Of a stretch of DNA of 64,000 nt, positions 24,944 to 33,263 are shown piece after piece. Below the pieces are notes generated by a model. That model was not told the DNA's origin and did no database searches. It was given only the letters and a program-made list of their open reading frames with translations. This DNA is from Limnohabitans sp. GTDB taxonomy: Bacteria; Pseudomonadota; Gammaproteobacteria; Burkholderiales; Burkholderiaceae_C. Both the position numbers and the translations under genes were made by a program. The DNA is taken from the NCBI RefSeq assembly GCF_023910625.1, contig NZ_JAAVVW010000003.1, positions 496,001-560,000 of the forward strand, read 5' to 3'. Position 1 is the first letter of the stretch, and each line of letters opens with the position of its first letter.

Positions 24944-26023
24944 TCAACGGTAGCCGTTGAAGAAAGAGATCATGCGTTCGCTGGCGTTGCGTGTTGTGGC
25001 TGCATCATAACGGTAGGTCATGGTGCGCCCATCCGCTGCGCGGTAAACGTAGCCGTTGTTCTCTGCCTTGTCCCAACCGTGGGTGGTACCGGGATAGATG
25101 TGCCAATCCACCTCTTTGCCGGCAGCCTTCATTTGCTCAAGTAGTGGGAAGCAAAGCTGCGGCGGGGCCTCTATATCCAGCTCTGCCATCAGCATGAGGA
25201 TCGGGCGGTCGCTGTCAGCGGTGAGCATTTCTAATCGTGGGGAACTAGGGCGATCCTGCACCGTGCAGCTGCCGTAGTGCCCCACTGTGGCGCGAAAACG
25301 TGCGGTTGATTTGAAGACCTGCGCACCCTCGGGGCTGGCAAGCAGGGCCGAGGCCAGCGCTCCGAGCGAATAACCCGCTTGGTAGATACGCTGGCGGTCG
25401 ATGTAGGGCTGTTTGTTTAAGTGTGCAAGGGCGTCATAGGCGTCACGTGCCACCTCGGCTGGGAAGAGGATGGCCCCGGGACGTATGTTGCGGGGGCCGT
25501 AGCTGTCCACCACCATCACTGCAAACCCGGCGTCCAGCAGCAGCTTGGCCTGGACTTGGAGATGTTGGCTCAGCCCGCCAATGGTATGGTTCAGAACCAC
25601 GGCAGGGAAAGGGCCTTTTCCCTCTGGCGTATAGATTCGGTTTCCCAAGCTGGCCACGGTAGTGAAGAAGCCGAAACTTCGCTGCTCGCTGTCAAATGAT
25701 AGCGACGCAGCACTGGCGGTCCAGCGGACGCTTGCTGCGTCGACTGCTCCAGTTTGCAGACCACAGTCGCCCCGAAGACGGCTACCGGCTTGAGACCCCG
25801 TTGCAAAGGGGTCGCTGATCTTGCGTTGGCTGACCAGTGACATGATGATCTGTAGCACTGCCTGACGGCGCTGACCCTCCTCGAGTTGGCAATAGGCATT
25901 AAAGTCTACAAACTTGGCCCGGACTGTGTCGTAGACCAGACGCACATGCGCCTCGCTCGCCGCGAGGGCGCTTGGCACTACGCAAGGGGCCAGCAAAAGG
26001 GCAAGGGTCAATGTACGCAGCAT
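24944..26023 (-). CDS. Secreted dienelactone-hydrolase-like protein with N-terminal two-Cys module
   Basis: The 359-aa protein has a signal peptide (about residues 1-22) and a small N-terminal module. That module has two Cys (45 and 87) around a conserved RR ... IIMSLVSQRKI ... TGSQAGSRLRGDC stretch. An alpha/beta hydrolase domain of the dienelactone hydrolase type follows: AVVLNHTIGG (oxyanion region), GYSLGALAS (nucleophile Ser), ELDIEAPPQ (acid) and TTHGWDKAE (His). The start at 26023 is chosen for the signal peptide; 26038 is possible. The upstream gene encodes a stand-alone copy of the two-Cys module. The substrate is unknown. Confidence 0.75.
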   Translation of the reverse strand: MLRTLTLALLLAPCVVPSALAASEAHVRLVYDTVRAKFVDFNAYCQLEEGQRRQAVLQIIMSLVSQRKISDPFATGSQAGSRLRGDCGLQTGAVDAASVRWTASAASLSFDSEQRSFGFFTTVASLGNRIYTPEGKGPFPAVVLNHTIGGLSQHLQVQAKLLLDAGFAVMVVDSYGPRNIRPGAILFPAEVARDAYDALAHLNKQPYIDRQRIYQAGYSLGALASALLASPEGAQVFKSTARFRATVGHYGSCTVQDRPSSPRLEMLTADSDRPILMLMAELDIEAPPQLCFPLLEQMKAAGKEVDWHIYPGTTHGWDKAENNGYVYRAADGRTMTYRYDAATTRNASERMISFFNGYR

Positions 26024-26125
26024 GGATGTGTAGATCATAGTTCGCTACCCCAGCAAAAAATGGTAATCGCTAGAGCTCGAAAAAAGCTGGTAATAGACAG
26101 CACCTCGGATATGAACGAGGGACCC

Positions 26126-26404
26126 TCAGCTGCCGCGACATTCGCGGCCGACAAGCTGGCCAGCCTCACTGCCTAATGCTTGAGGATTGCCCTTCAGTTT
26201 GCCGGCAGACATGAGGCCCATGACAGCATCAATGGACGCCTTGCGGATACCATCCGGGCCTTTCTGGCAAAGTGCTCTCAGATCGGGATTGGCCGACTTG
26301 ATAGCCGAAACCACGGCTTGGATTTCGGCGGGATCGTTTGCGCCTTGTGCCATGACAGGCAATGAGAGCACGAAAACGCTAACGACCAATAGTTGCTTGA
26401 ACAT
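26126..26404 (-). CDS. Small secreted two-Cys protein
   Basis: The 92-aa protein has a signal peptide (cleavage near VMAQ, residue 20) and a single module. Cys46 and Cys89 enclose IRKASIDAVMGLMSAGKL and LGSEAGQLVGREC. The module aligns with the N-terminal part of the hydrolase encoded 102 bp downstream, including both Cys at almost the same spacing (42 versus 41 residues between them). The start at 26404 has a GGAG ribosome site 6-9 bases upstream. No known family was recognised; a disulfide-stabilised periplasmic helical domain is likely. Confidence 0.65.
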   Translation of the reverse strand: MFKQLLVVSVFVLSLPVMAQGANDPAEIQAVVSAIKSANPDLRALCQKGPDGIRKASIDAVMGLMSAGKLKGNPQALGSEAGQLVGRECRGS

Positions 26405-26469
26405 TTTTTTCTCCATGATTTTTAGCAAAAAAAATTTTACAGACTTTCAACGCACAGTCCATCGACAGA

Positions 26470-26847
26470 AGTGGCCTTGGATCTCCCGAACAGTCATGAT
26501 ACGTGCATACAGGGACAAAATCTTGTCATCAAAGCCCGTACAGCGCGTGTGACGCTTGGGCGCGATCTGCGGTTCAAAGCTGGCATGTTGATCACGGGGC
26601 CTATCAATGGGCAGCTCGCCAAAGTCGCCTTTGAGAGTCTTTTTGCTTTTGCAGTTGCGGGCATTGCCAGCGGTATTGGCCACGCTGGCATTCTTGGCGT
26701 GACCCAAGTGCTCGGTCATCTCGGCTTCCAACGCGCGCTCGACAAGGCGTTTGGTCAGCTGCTTGAGCAGGCCGTTCTCGCCGATGAGGTCTTCAGGTTT
26801 TTATTGCCATCCAGTAGCAGGTCGATCAATTCGTTGCTGACGGTCAT
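26470..26847 (-). pseudogene. IS256-family transposase remnant
   Basis: The first ~125 codons of an IS256-type transposase are present in two frames: MTVSNELIDLLLDGN, then LLKQLTKRLVERALEAEMTE, SFEPQIAPKR and FDDKILSLYARIMTVREIQG. A one-base frameshift lies near codon 16 and the gene breaks off right after REIQGH. None of the DDE residues remain. Confidence 0.8.
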
Positions 26848-26960
26848 GGTTCATCTTTCTGGATGTTCGGCAGTTTCCCGCAATTTAGCCGTTTACAAAA
26901 AATTTAAGACCCCCTCACTTCACAAGGCCGGATCCATGAAGCCCGACTGGAGCGCCGTGC

Positions 26961-27000
26961 ACCCACAAAAAAACCGCTTCGCCGCGGTTTTTTTGTGGGT
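26961..27000. terminator. Bidirectional terminator-like palindrome
   Basis: ACCCACAAAAAAACCGC pairs with GCGGTTTTTTTGTGGGT around a short loop, a near-perfect 40-bp palindrome with A- and T-runs on both sides of a GC stem. It could end transcription in both directions. It stands isolated between the IS256 and IS481 remnants, so the gene it served has been lost. Confidence 0.65.
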
Positions 27001-27080
27001 GTCAGGCTTCAGGTATCTCTTGCGTGGGCATTTGGGTCTTTTCACCCAATTGGCCACCATGAACAGGCAGAAAACCAGAT

Positions 27081-27327
27081 TGTCGCATCCCGGATGATCG
27101 TAAGGCCGTTTTATAAACAAATGAGGATGAGAGGCGTACCAGTCTTTCATGGCCCTCATCGGTGTTTTGCTTTTAAGCGCTGACTGGGGTAACTGATGGT
27201 TGTACAGAGCCACGTAACGCATGAGCGTTTGCTCCAAATCTTCTCCGCTGGTGAATTGGTGTGTCTTGAGCACATCAGCGATACGCCCGTTGAAGCGCTC
27301 GACCATGCCATTGGTGCGCGGCGTGCG
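27081..27327 (-). mobile_element. Truncated IS481 copy (one end)
   Basis: Starting at the inverted repeat TGTCGCATCCCGGATGAT (27081-27098), 247 bp match the right end of the complete element at 6947-8035 in reverse orientation. They include the transposase C-terminus (MVERFNGRIADVLKTH ... YASHPHLF). The match stops at GCGTGCG (27327), followed by unrelated DNA ahead of the lacI-type gene. There are few differences from the full copy, so the loss is recent. Confidence 0.88.
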
Positions 27328-27411
27328 GTCGGCATCTCGAAGATGATCCGGCGAGCCAACAATGCCACCGGAACCACCACGGAACTGGTAAAAACCCTGA
27401 TTGATTTAGTT

Positions 27412-27449
27412 ATTGATGTAGATAAGCTGAACATCGATCAAACATCAAT
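27412..27449. promoter_or_regulatory. Candidate operator upstream of the LacI-type regulator
   Basis: ATTGATGT (27412-27419) and ACATCAAT (27442-27449) form a perfect inverted repeat just ahead of the regulator start at 27455. A further ACATCGATC copy lies at 27431. LacI-family proteins bind such dyads, so autoregulation is plausible; the exact site cannot be proven from sequence. Confidence 0.4.
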
Positions 27450-27454
27450 TCGCA

Positions 27455-28489
27455 ATGTCAACTCCTGTCACTATTGCTGAAATTGCCCGTAGCGCAGGAG
27501 TAGGTACGGCCACAGTGGACCGAGTGCTCAACAGGCGATCGGGTGTGAATGTCGAGACCGAGCGCAAGGTTTTGGATGCAATACGTGCCCTTGGTGCCCC
27601 GGCCGTTAGCCGCGGCAGGCCGCGCAGCAAAGGCAACTTGAAGTTCGCGTACGTCTTGCCAGAGGGCAACTCACCGTTTCTGGATGACCTGGAGCGGCAC
27701 ATTGCGCAAACCGCCGGTGATTTCCGTCACCAGCACATCACCGAACTGACCTTCCGATTTTCAGCCGAAGACCCTGCAAATTTTGCACTGGAGCTATCCC
27801 GTGTGACCGACTGTGATGCGATTGTGCTCATCGCACCCGATGTATCAGCGATCAAACTGGCGATCAATGACCGCGTTCGTGCCGGCGTGCATGTCGCAAC
27901 ACTGTTTACGGATGTGGCCGGCTCCATGCGTCAGGCCTTTATCGGAGCCGACAACCTTGCCGCCGGAAGAACGGCCGGGTTGCTGTTGGGGCGAATGGCT
28001 CGCCAACAACAAGGCACACAGCTTTTGTTGGTATCCCAGACCACCCGGATGTCGAGCGAGATCGAACGGCGCATCGGTTTTTCTCAAGTGGTTGAGGAGC
28101 GTTTCCCGGACCTTTCTGTGGTTCGTTTGGCAGATATTCCGTCCGACGACGAAGGCGCTTTCAAGGCATTGGCCGATTACCTGGAAAGCGGTGTTGACCT
28201 GTCGAGTTTGAGCGGGCTGTATTGCGTTGGCCTTGCCAGTGCGGGCTTGGCTGGGGCACTTGAACAAGCAGGACTAACCCAATGCGTGCCGCTCATTGCA
28301 CACGATTTGACCGCGGCACACCAGTCCATGTTGATCAATGGAAGTCTGGCTTATGTGCTGCACCAGGATGTTCATTATTGTGTTCTCACTGCTGCTCGCG
28401 TCCTGCGCGGGCTGTGTGAAAACGTGCGCGGGGTGCAAAGCGTAGCGCAGCCGCGCGTAGAAATCTTGACTGCCGAGAACCTGCATTGA
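27455..28489 (+). CDS. LacI-family transcriptional regulator
   Basis: The 344-aa protein begins with a LacI helix-turn-helix (TIAEIARSAGVGTATVDRVL, residues 6-25) and a hinge with GRPRSKGN. A periplasmic-binding-protein-like sensor follows (FAYVLPEGNSPFLDDL, then IGADNLAAGRTAGLLLG). It precedes the ABC transporter genes by 60 bp in the same direction and is presumably their repressor or activator. The truncated IS481 copy ends 128 bp upstream. Its effector is probably the transported sugar or polyol. Confidence 0.88.
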   Translation: MSTPVTIAEIARSAGVGTATVDRVLNRRSGVNVETERKVLDAIRALGAPAVSRGRPRSKGNLKFAYVLPEGNSPFLDDLERHIAQTAGDFRHQHITELTFRFSAEDPANFALELSRVTDCDAIVLIAPDVSAIKLAINDRVRAGVHVATLFTDVAGSMRQAFIGADNLAAGRTAGLLLGRMARQQQGTQLLLVSQTTRMSSEIERRIGFSQVVEERFPDLSVVRLADIPSDDEGAFKALADYLESGVDLSSLSGLYCVGLASAGLAGALEQAGLTQCVPLIAHDLTAAHQSMLINGSLAYVLHQDVHYCVLTAARVLRGLCENVRGVQSVAQPRVEILTAENLH

Positions 28490-28549
28490 GCGGTAGCCGG
28501 GTGTGTGTTGGTGTGTGACTTTATTCAATTTTTTCGAGGAGAACGTTAA

Positions 28550-29890
28550 ATGAAGAAGATTTTCAAGAAGTTGCCAGCGCTGGCGACAGTGGCACTGGCA
28601 GCAGCGCTGAGTCTTGGCAGCACGGTCGCTCAGGCGCAGGAAAAGACCATTACCCTCTGCTGGGCTGCGTGGGACCCGGCCAATGCATTGGTCGAACTGT
28701 CCAAGGACTTTACTGCGAAGAGCAAGGTCAAAATGAAGTTCGAATTCGTGCCATGGCCCAACTTTGCGGACCGCATGCTCAATGAGCTCAATTCCAAAGG
28801 CAAACTGTGTGATTTGATCATTGGTGACAGTCAGTGGATTGGCGGTGCCGCCGAAAGCGGCCACTACGTCAAGCTCAATGACTTCTTTGCCAAAGAAGGC
28901 ATCAAGATGACCGATTTTGCGCCGGCCACCGTGGTTGGCTACGCCGAGTGGCCCAAGAACACGCCCAATTACTGGGCGCTGCCAGCGATGGCCGATGCCC
29001 TTGGCTGGACTTACCGCAAGGACTGGTTTGCCAAGCCTGAGATCCAGGCTGAGTTTAAGAAGAAGTTCAACCGCGATTTGGCGCCACCCAAGACCTGGAC
29101 AGAGTTCAAACAAGTGTCCGAGTTTTTCCAGGGTCGGATGATCGATGGCAAGAAAGTCTACGGCGCCTACATCTTCACTGAGCGTGGCTCCGAAGGCATC
29201 ACCATGGGCGTGAGCAATGTGTTGTATCCCTTCGGCTTCAAATACCAAGACCCCAAAAAGCCTTATGCATTGGACGGATTCGTCAACTCGGCAGATTCAA
29301 TCAGGGCCCTGGAGTTTTATAAGTCGCTCCACAAAGGCAGCACGCCTCCCGGGTTGACCAACGCCTATATGGGCGAAGGCCTGGACGCGTTCAAGTCCGG
29401 GCAGGTGGCCATGATGATGAATTGGTTTGCCTTCTTCCCGGGTCTGGACAAAGACCCGAATGTGGGGGGGGCCAAGATCGGCTATTTTGTGAACCCATCG
29501 GACAAAACCAAGGGCGTACAACTGGGGGGGCAGGGCATCTCGGTGGTTTCTTACTCACCCAATCGCAATGAAGCGCTGGCCTACATCAAGTGGTTTGCGA
29601 ATCCCGAGGTACAGAAAAAATGGCAGGCCATTGGCGGCTCATCGGCGCACAACGCAGTGCTCAAAGACCCTGGCTATCTGAAGAGCGCGCCTTATGCGGC
29701 TGCCTTCCAGGAGTCCATGAACCAAGTGGTGGACTTCTGGGCCGAGCCGTCGTATGCGCAACTGATGCTGGCTCAGCAAAAGCGCGTGCATGACTTCGTG
29801 GTAGCCGACAAGGGTACCGCCAAAGAGGCTCTCGACGGCCTTGTTGCTGATTGGAAGAAGGTCTTCAAGGACGACGGTAAGGTCAAGTAA
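28550..29890 (+). CDS. ABC transporter solute-binding protein (family 1)
   Basis: The 446-aa protein has a signal peptide (cleavage near VAQAQ, residue 28) and the layout of family 1 sugar-binding proteins: an LCWAAWDPANALVELSKDFT opening, DLIIGDSQWIGGAAESGHYV in the first lobe, and FKSGQVAMMMNWFAFFPGL in the hinge region. Aromatic residues suit carbohydrate stacking. A GAGGAGA ribosome site precedes the ATG. It is the first structural gene of the transporter operon and is followed by a strong hairpin. The ligand is unknown; the dhaLK genes downstream suggest a short polyol or ketose. Confidence 0.88.
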   Translation: MKKIFKKLPALATVALAAALSLGSTVAQAQEKTITLCWAAWDPANALVELSKDFTAKSKVKMKFEFVPWPNFADRMLNELNSKGKLCDLIIGDSQWIGGAAESGHYVKLNDFFAKEGIKMTDFAPATVVGYAEWPKNTPNYWALPAMADALGWTYRKDWFAKPEIQAEFKKKFNRDLAPPKTWTEFKQVSEFFQGRMIDGKKVYGAYIFTERGSEGITMGVSNVLYPFGFKYQDPKKPYALDGFVNSADSIRALEFYKSLHKGSTPPGLTNAYMGEGLDAFKSGQVAMMMNWFAFFPGLDKDPNVGGAKIGYFVNPSDKTKGVQLGGQGISVVSYSPNRNEALAYIKWFANPEVQKKWQAIGGSSAHNAVLKDPGYLKSAPYAAAFQESMNQVVDFWAEPSYAQLMLAQQKRVHDFVVADKGTAKEALDGLVADWKKVFKDDGKVK

Positions 29891-29923
29891 GACCCGATCT
29901 GTTCTCCTGCCTCCGACAGTGTT

Positions 29924-29952
29924 CCCGCTCTGCGCCGGTGGCGCAGAGCGGG
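29924..29952 (+). promoter_or_regulatory. Perfect 13-bp-stem hairpin between binding protein and permease
   Basis: CCCGCTCTGCGCC pairs without mismatch with GGCGCAGAGCGGG over a 3-base loop. There is no T-run after it, so it should not terminate. Hairpins at this place, behind the binding-protein gene, commonly protect the upstream mRNA and give the binding protein higher expression than the membrane parts. Confidence 0.65.
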
Positions 29953-29986
29953 TTCATCAACCCCATTCCTGATTGGCTGGAGCGCT

Positions 29987-30940
29987 ATGTCAGTTCAAAC
30001 ACCTTTGGTTGACCGCCTTGCCCGTGCCACACCGATGCCGGTGGCCAGCCAAATGCGCGGCCTGTCCGACCGTTCCATCGCCTGGATTTTTATTGGCCCG
30101 ACCATGCTGTTGCTGCTGGCCATCAACATCTTCCCGCTGATTTGGACCATCAAACTCTCCTTCACCAACTACCGGGCCAATCGGCCCAACGCTCCGGTGA
30201 GCGATCTGGGCATTGAAAACTACGTCACGATATTGACCGACCCCGACATCTGGGCCGCCATGCAAACCACCGCTCACTTTGTGTTCTGGACGATTGCCTT
30301 GCAAACCCTGATCGGCTTTACCCTGGCTTTCCTGATTGACCGCAAGTTCCGTGGGCATGGTTTCTGGACCACGCTCATCCTGATCCCCATGATGTTGTCG
30401 CCCGCTGTGGTGGGCAACTTCTGGGCTTTTCTGTACCAGCCGCAAACCGGCTTGTTCAACGCTGTCGCGGCTGTCCTGACCGGCGTTTCGCCTGCTTCGT
30501 TCTCGATGCTGGGAGAAGTGCCTCTGGCTCCTTGGGCCATTATTCTGGTGGACACCTGGATGTGGACCCCTTATGTGATGCTGATTTGCCTGGCTGGATT
30601 GCGCTCGATTCCGGACTACATCTATGAGGCTGCCGAAGTCGACCGTGCCTCCAAGTGGCGCCAGTTCTGGTCCATCACACTGCCAATGGTTCTGCCCTTC
30701 ATCATGCTGGCCGTGCTGTTTCGCGGTATTGAGAATTTCAAGATGTTTGACATGGTGAATCTGTTGACCTCCGGTGGCCCAGGCTCCACCACCGAGGTGG
30801 CATCCATCACGCTCAAACGCGAGGCGTTTGAAAAATGGCGCACCGGTTATTCATCGGCCTTTGCCATCATTTTGTTTGTTGCCGTATTCGGTCTGGCAAA
30901 TATCTATGTCAAAGCCCTTAACCACATCAAGAACCGGTAA
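29987..30940 (+). CDS. ABC sugar permease (MalF/UgpA type)
   Basis: The 317-aa inner-membrane protein has six predicted helices (the first at about residues 35-58). The EAA loop of binding-protein-dependent permeases is at YEAAEVDRASKWRQFWSITLP. A long N-terminus with no extra helices is typical of the UgpA/MalF group. It lies 96 bp after the binding protein and 6 bp before its partner permease. It should form a heterodimer with that partner. Confidence 0.9.
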   Translation: MSVQTPLVDRLARATPMPVASQMRGLSDRSIAWIFIGPTMLLLLAINIFPLIWTIKLSFTNYRANRPNAPVSDLGIENYVTILTDPDIWAAMQTTAHFVFWTIALQTLIGFTLAFLIDRKFRGHGFWTTLILIPMMLSPAVVGNFWAFLYQPQTGLFNAVAAVLTGVSPASFSMLGEVPLAPWAIILVDTWMWTPYVMLICLAGLRSIPDYIYEAAEVDRASKWRQFWSITLPMVLPFIMLAVLFRGIENFKMFDMVNLLTSGGPGSTTEVASITLKREAFEKWRTGYSSAFAIILFVAVFGLANIYVKALNHIKNR

Positions 30941-30946
30941 CGCACC

Positions 30947-31903
30947 ATGCGCAAAGGCATCAGCACCGCCCACTCGGTCGTAGAACCTTCACCACAAACC
31001 CGTTGGCTGGCTGGCGTGCTGGTGGTGTTCTACGCGCTGTTGACGATGATTCCGCTGGCATGGATCATCATGACCGGCTTCAAAACACCGGCTGATGCGA
31101 TCAGCTACCCGCCCAAAGTGATCTTCAGCCCCTCTGTGGAGGGTTACTGCAATCTGTTCACCACGCGCTCCCGCCAGACCCCGGAGTACATTGCCAGCCT
31201 GCCGCCCCCAGTCAGCAACTGCGAAGAGATTGCGCGCAGCCAACAAATGGTGGTGGCTGGGCCTTCTAATTTCGCGCCGCGCTTCACCAACTCGCTGATT
31301 ATTGCTTTTGGCTCCACCGTGCTCTCGGTCGGCTTGGGTGTGATGGCCGCCTACGCATTCTCACGCTTCAAGGTACCGCTCAAGGACGACTTGTTGTTCT
31401 TCATTTTGTCCACCCGCATGATGCCGCCAATTGCAGTGGCCATTCCTATTTATCTGATGTATCGCGAGTTGGGCTTGTCCGACACCCGGCTGGGAATGAT
31501 CTTGTTGTACAGCGCAGTTAACGTGTCTCTCTCTGTCTGGTTACTCAAGGGCTTTATTGACGAAATTCCACGTGAGTACGAAGAGGCTGCGATGGTCGAT
31601 GGCTACACCCGCCTGCAAGCGTTCCGCAAAGTGGTGCTGCCGCAGGCCACCACCGGCATCGTGGCAACTGCCATTTTTTGCCTGATCTTTGCCTGGAATG
31701 AATACGCCTTTGCGGTGTTGCTGACCTCGGGCGAGGCGCAAACCGCGCCGCCCTTCATTCCCATCATCATCGGCGAGGGTGGCATGGACTGGCCCGCAGT
31801 CGCCGCTGGTACCACGTTGTTTCTGGTGCCAATTCTGGTCTTCACCGTACTGTTGCGCAAACACCTCTTGCGAGGCATTACCTTTGGTGCCGTGCGTAAA
31901 TAA
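30947..31903 (+). CDS. ABC sugar permease (MalG/UgpE type)
   Basis: The 318-aa protein has six predicted helices and the EAA loop EYEEAAMVDGYTRLQAFRKV, with the following P near VVLPQATTG. A periplasmic insertion between helices 1 and 2 (about residues 55-100) contains two Cys (CNLFTTRSRQ ... NCEEIA), longer than in MalG. It pairs with the preceding permease; the small membrane protein gene starts 15 bp after its stop. Confidence 0.9.
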   Translation: MRKGISTAHSVVEPSPQTRWLAGVLVVFYALLTMIPLAWIIMTGFKTPADAISYPPKVIFSPSVEGYCNLFTTRSRQTPEYIASLPPPVSNCEEIARSQQMVVAGPSNFAPRFTNSLIIAFGSTVLSVGLGVMAAYAFSRFKVPLKDDLLFFILSTRMMPPIAVAIPIYLMYRELGLSDTRLGMILLYSAVNVSLSVWLLKGFIDEIPREYEEAAMVDGYTRLQAFRKVVLPQATTGIVATAIFCLIFAWNEYAFAVLLTSGEAQTAPPFIPIIIGEGGMDWPAVAAGTTLFLVPILVFTVLLRKHLLRGITFGAVRK

Positions 31904-31918
31904 AGCGAAAGCCTCCCC

Positions 31919-32131
31919 ATGTCCCAACCCTCAAGCCCTTGTCACGAAAAAAAGAACAACTGGCCCCGCTGGCTGCGTCGCAACACTCTGGAACTGGTAG
32001 CCTGCTTCATCATCGGCCTGGGCATCTTGATGCTGCTGCAGCCTTTTGCGTTGATTCTTTACACCTGGTCTTTTGTCACCATGCTGGCGGGTACCGTCAT
32101 GTTCATGGTGGTCTCCAAGTTTCCCGAGTAA
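31919..32131 (+). CDS. Small two-helix membrane protein in the ABC operon
   Basis: The 70-aa protein has a basic N-terminus (WPRWLRRN) and two hydrophobic segments (about residues 25-45 and 48-66) joined by a short turn. It sits between permease and ATPase genes with a 15 bp and a 4 bp gap. The position matches that of GlpU in rhizobial glycerol transporter operons, but the sequence does not look like that family. It could be an accessory subunit; the function is unknown. Confidence 0.65.
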   Translation: MSQPSSPCHEKKNNWPRWLRRNTLELVACFIIGLGILMLLQPFALILYTWSFVTMLAGTVMFMVVSKFPE

Positions 32132-32135
32132 CACG

Positions 32136-33263
32136 ATGGCCGCAATACGAATTCAAAATCTGTGCAAGGCATTTGCCGATTTCACAGCCGTCAAGGATTC
32201 CTCCTTTGTGGTGAATGACGGCGAATTCTTTTGCCTGCTGGGTCCTTCCGGCTGCGGTAAGACCACGACCTTGCGAATGATTGCCGGGCTGGAACTGCCG
32301 ACCTCAGGTCAGATTTTTCTTGGCAATGAGGATGTGACGTTCAAGCGCGCCTCGGCCCGTGACATCGCCTTTGTTTTCCAGATGTTTGCGCTCTATCCGC
32401 ACATGTCGGTCCGGCAAAACATGGCTTTCCCACTGGTCTCTCAAGGCATGCCACGCGCCGAGATTGAGGAGCGCGTAGCCCAAGCCGCGAATATCCTGCA
32501 TATCAGCCACCTGCTCAAGAGGTCGGTCTCTGGTCTGACCAGCGGTGACCGACAGCGTGTTGCATTGGGGCGGGCCATTGTGCGTCAGCCTATGGCTTTC
32601 ATGATGGACGAACCGCTGGGCGCGCTGGATGCTGAATTCCGCGAACTGATGTGCCAGGAATTGCGCGGCCTGCACGATAGGCTGAATGCCACCACCGTCT
32701 ACGTCACACACGATCAGCGCGAGGCCATGTCCATGGCCGACAAGATCGCCATCATGAATCAGGGCGTGATTGAGCAGCTCGGCACCCCGCAGGAGATTTA
32801 TGAGCGCCCGGCCAGTGTTTTCGTGGCCGACTTTATGGGCTCGCCCGCCATGAACTTCATTCCCGCCCACACCGCTTTGGCACAGGGTGCCACCAGCATC
32901 AACTTGGGTTCGTTCGCGGTCGGCATGCCCGCCGTGCGCGATGAAGTCAGTCATCGTCCGCTGCTTTACGGCGTGCGGCCTGAGCACATTCGCCTATCAG
33001 GCGATGCGCCCTTGCGCGCCGAAGTCGTGGGTGTGGAATACCTGGGCAATTGCCAAATCATCACACTCAACACCGCGCTCAATTGCGTCGTGCGTGCCAA
33101 GGTCGATGTCAATGTCAAGGCAACTCGTGGCGATCAGGTCGGATTGGAATTCGATTCCACCGAAGTAAGCTTGTTTGATCAGACCAGCGGGCGGGCTATT
33201 GGCACTGCACGCGACGACCTGGCGATCAACGCCGTCGGAACCCGAAAGGCTGCGTATGGCTGA
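32136..33263 (+). CDS. ABC transporter ATPase with degenerate signature motif
   Basis: The 375-aa ATPase has Walker A GPSGCGKTTT, Q-loop FVFQMFALYPH, Walker B AFMMDEPLGALD, the H-loop THD and a C-terminal TOBE region. The signature is GLTSGDRQRVALGRA instead of LSGGQ, losing the second Gly and the Gln. In glycerol-type ABC operons the first ATPase also departs from LSGGQ there, which suggests an asymmetric ATPase heterodimer with the next gene. It overlaps that gene by 8 bp. The ATG at 32136 is preferred. Confidence 0.9.
   Translation: MAAIRIQNLCKAFADFTAVKDSSFVVNDGEFFCLLGPSGCGKTTTLRMIAGLELPTSGQIFLGNEDVTFKRASARDIAFVFQMFALYPHMSVRQNMAFPLVSQGMPRAEIEERVAQAANILHISHLLKRSVSGLTSGDRQRVALGRAIVRQPMAFMMDEPLGALDAEFRELMCQELRGLHDRLNATTVYVTHDQREAMSMADKIAIMNQGVIEQLGTPQEIYERPASVFVADFMGSPAMNFIPAHTALAQGATSINLGSFAVGMPAVRDEVSHRPLLYGVRPEHIRLSGDAPLRAEVVGVEYLGNCQIITLNTALNCVVRAKVDVNVKATRGDQVGLEFDSTEVSLFDQTSGRAIGTARDDLAINAVGTRKAAYG

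Noticed and set aside
29924-29952. Rho-independent terminator after the binding-protein gene
   Set aside because: The stem is strong but no T-run follows and the operon continues 35 bp later.
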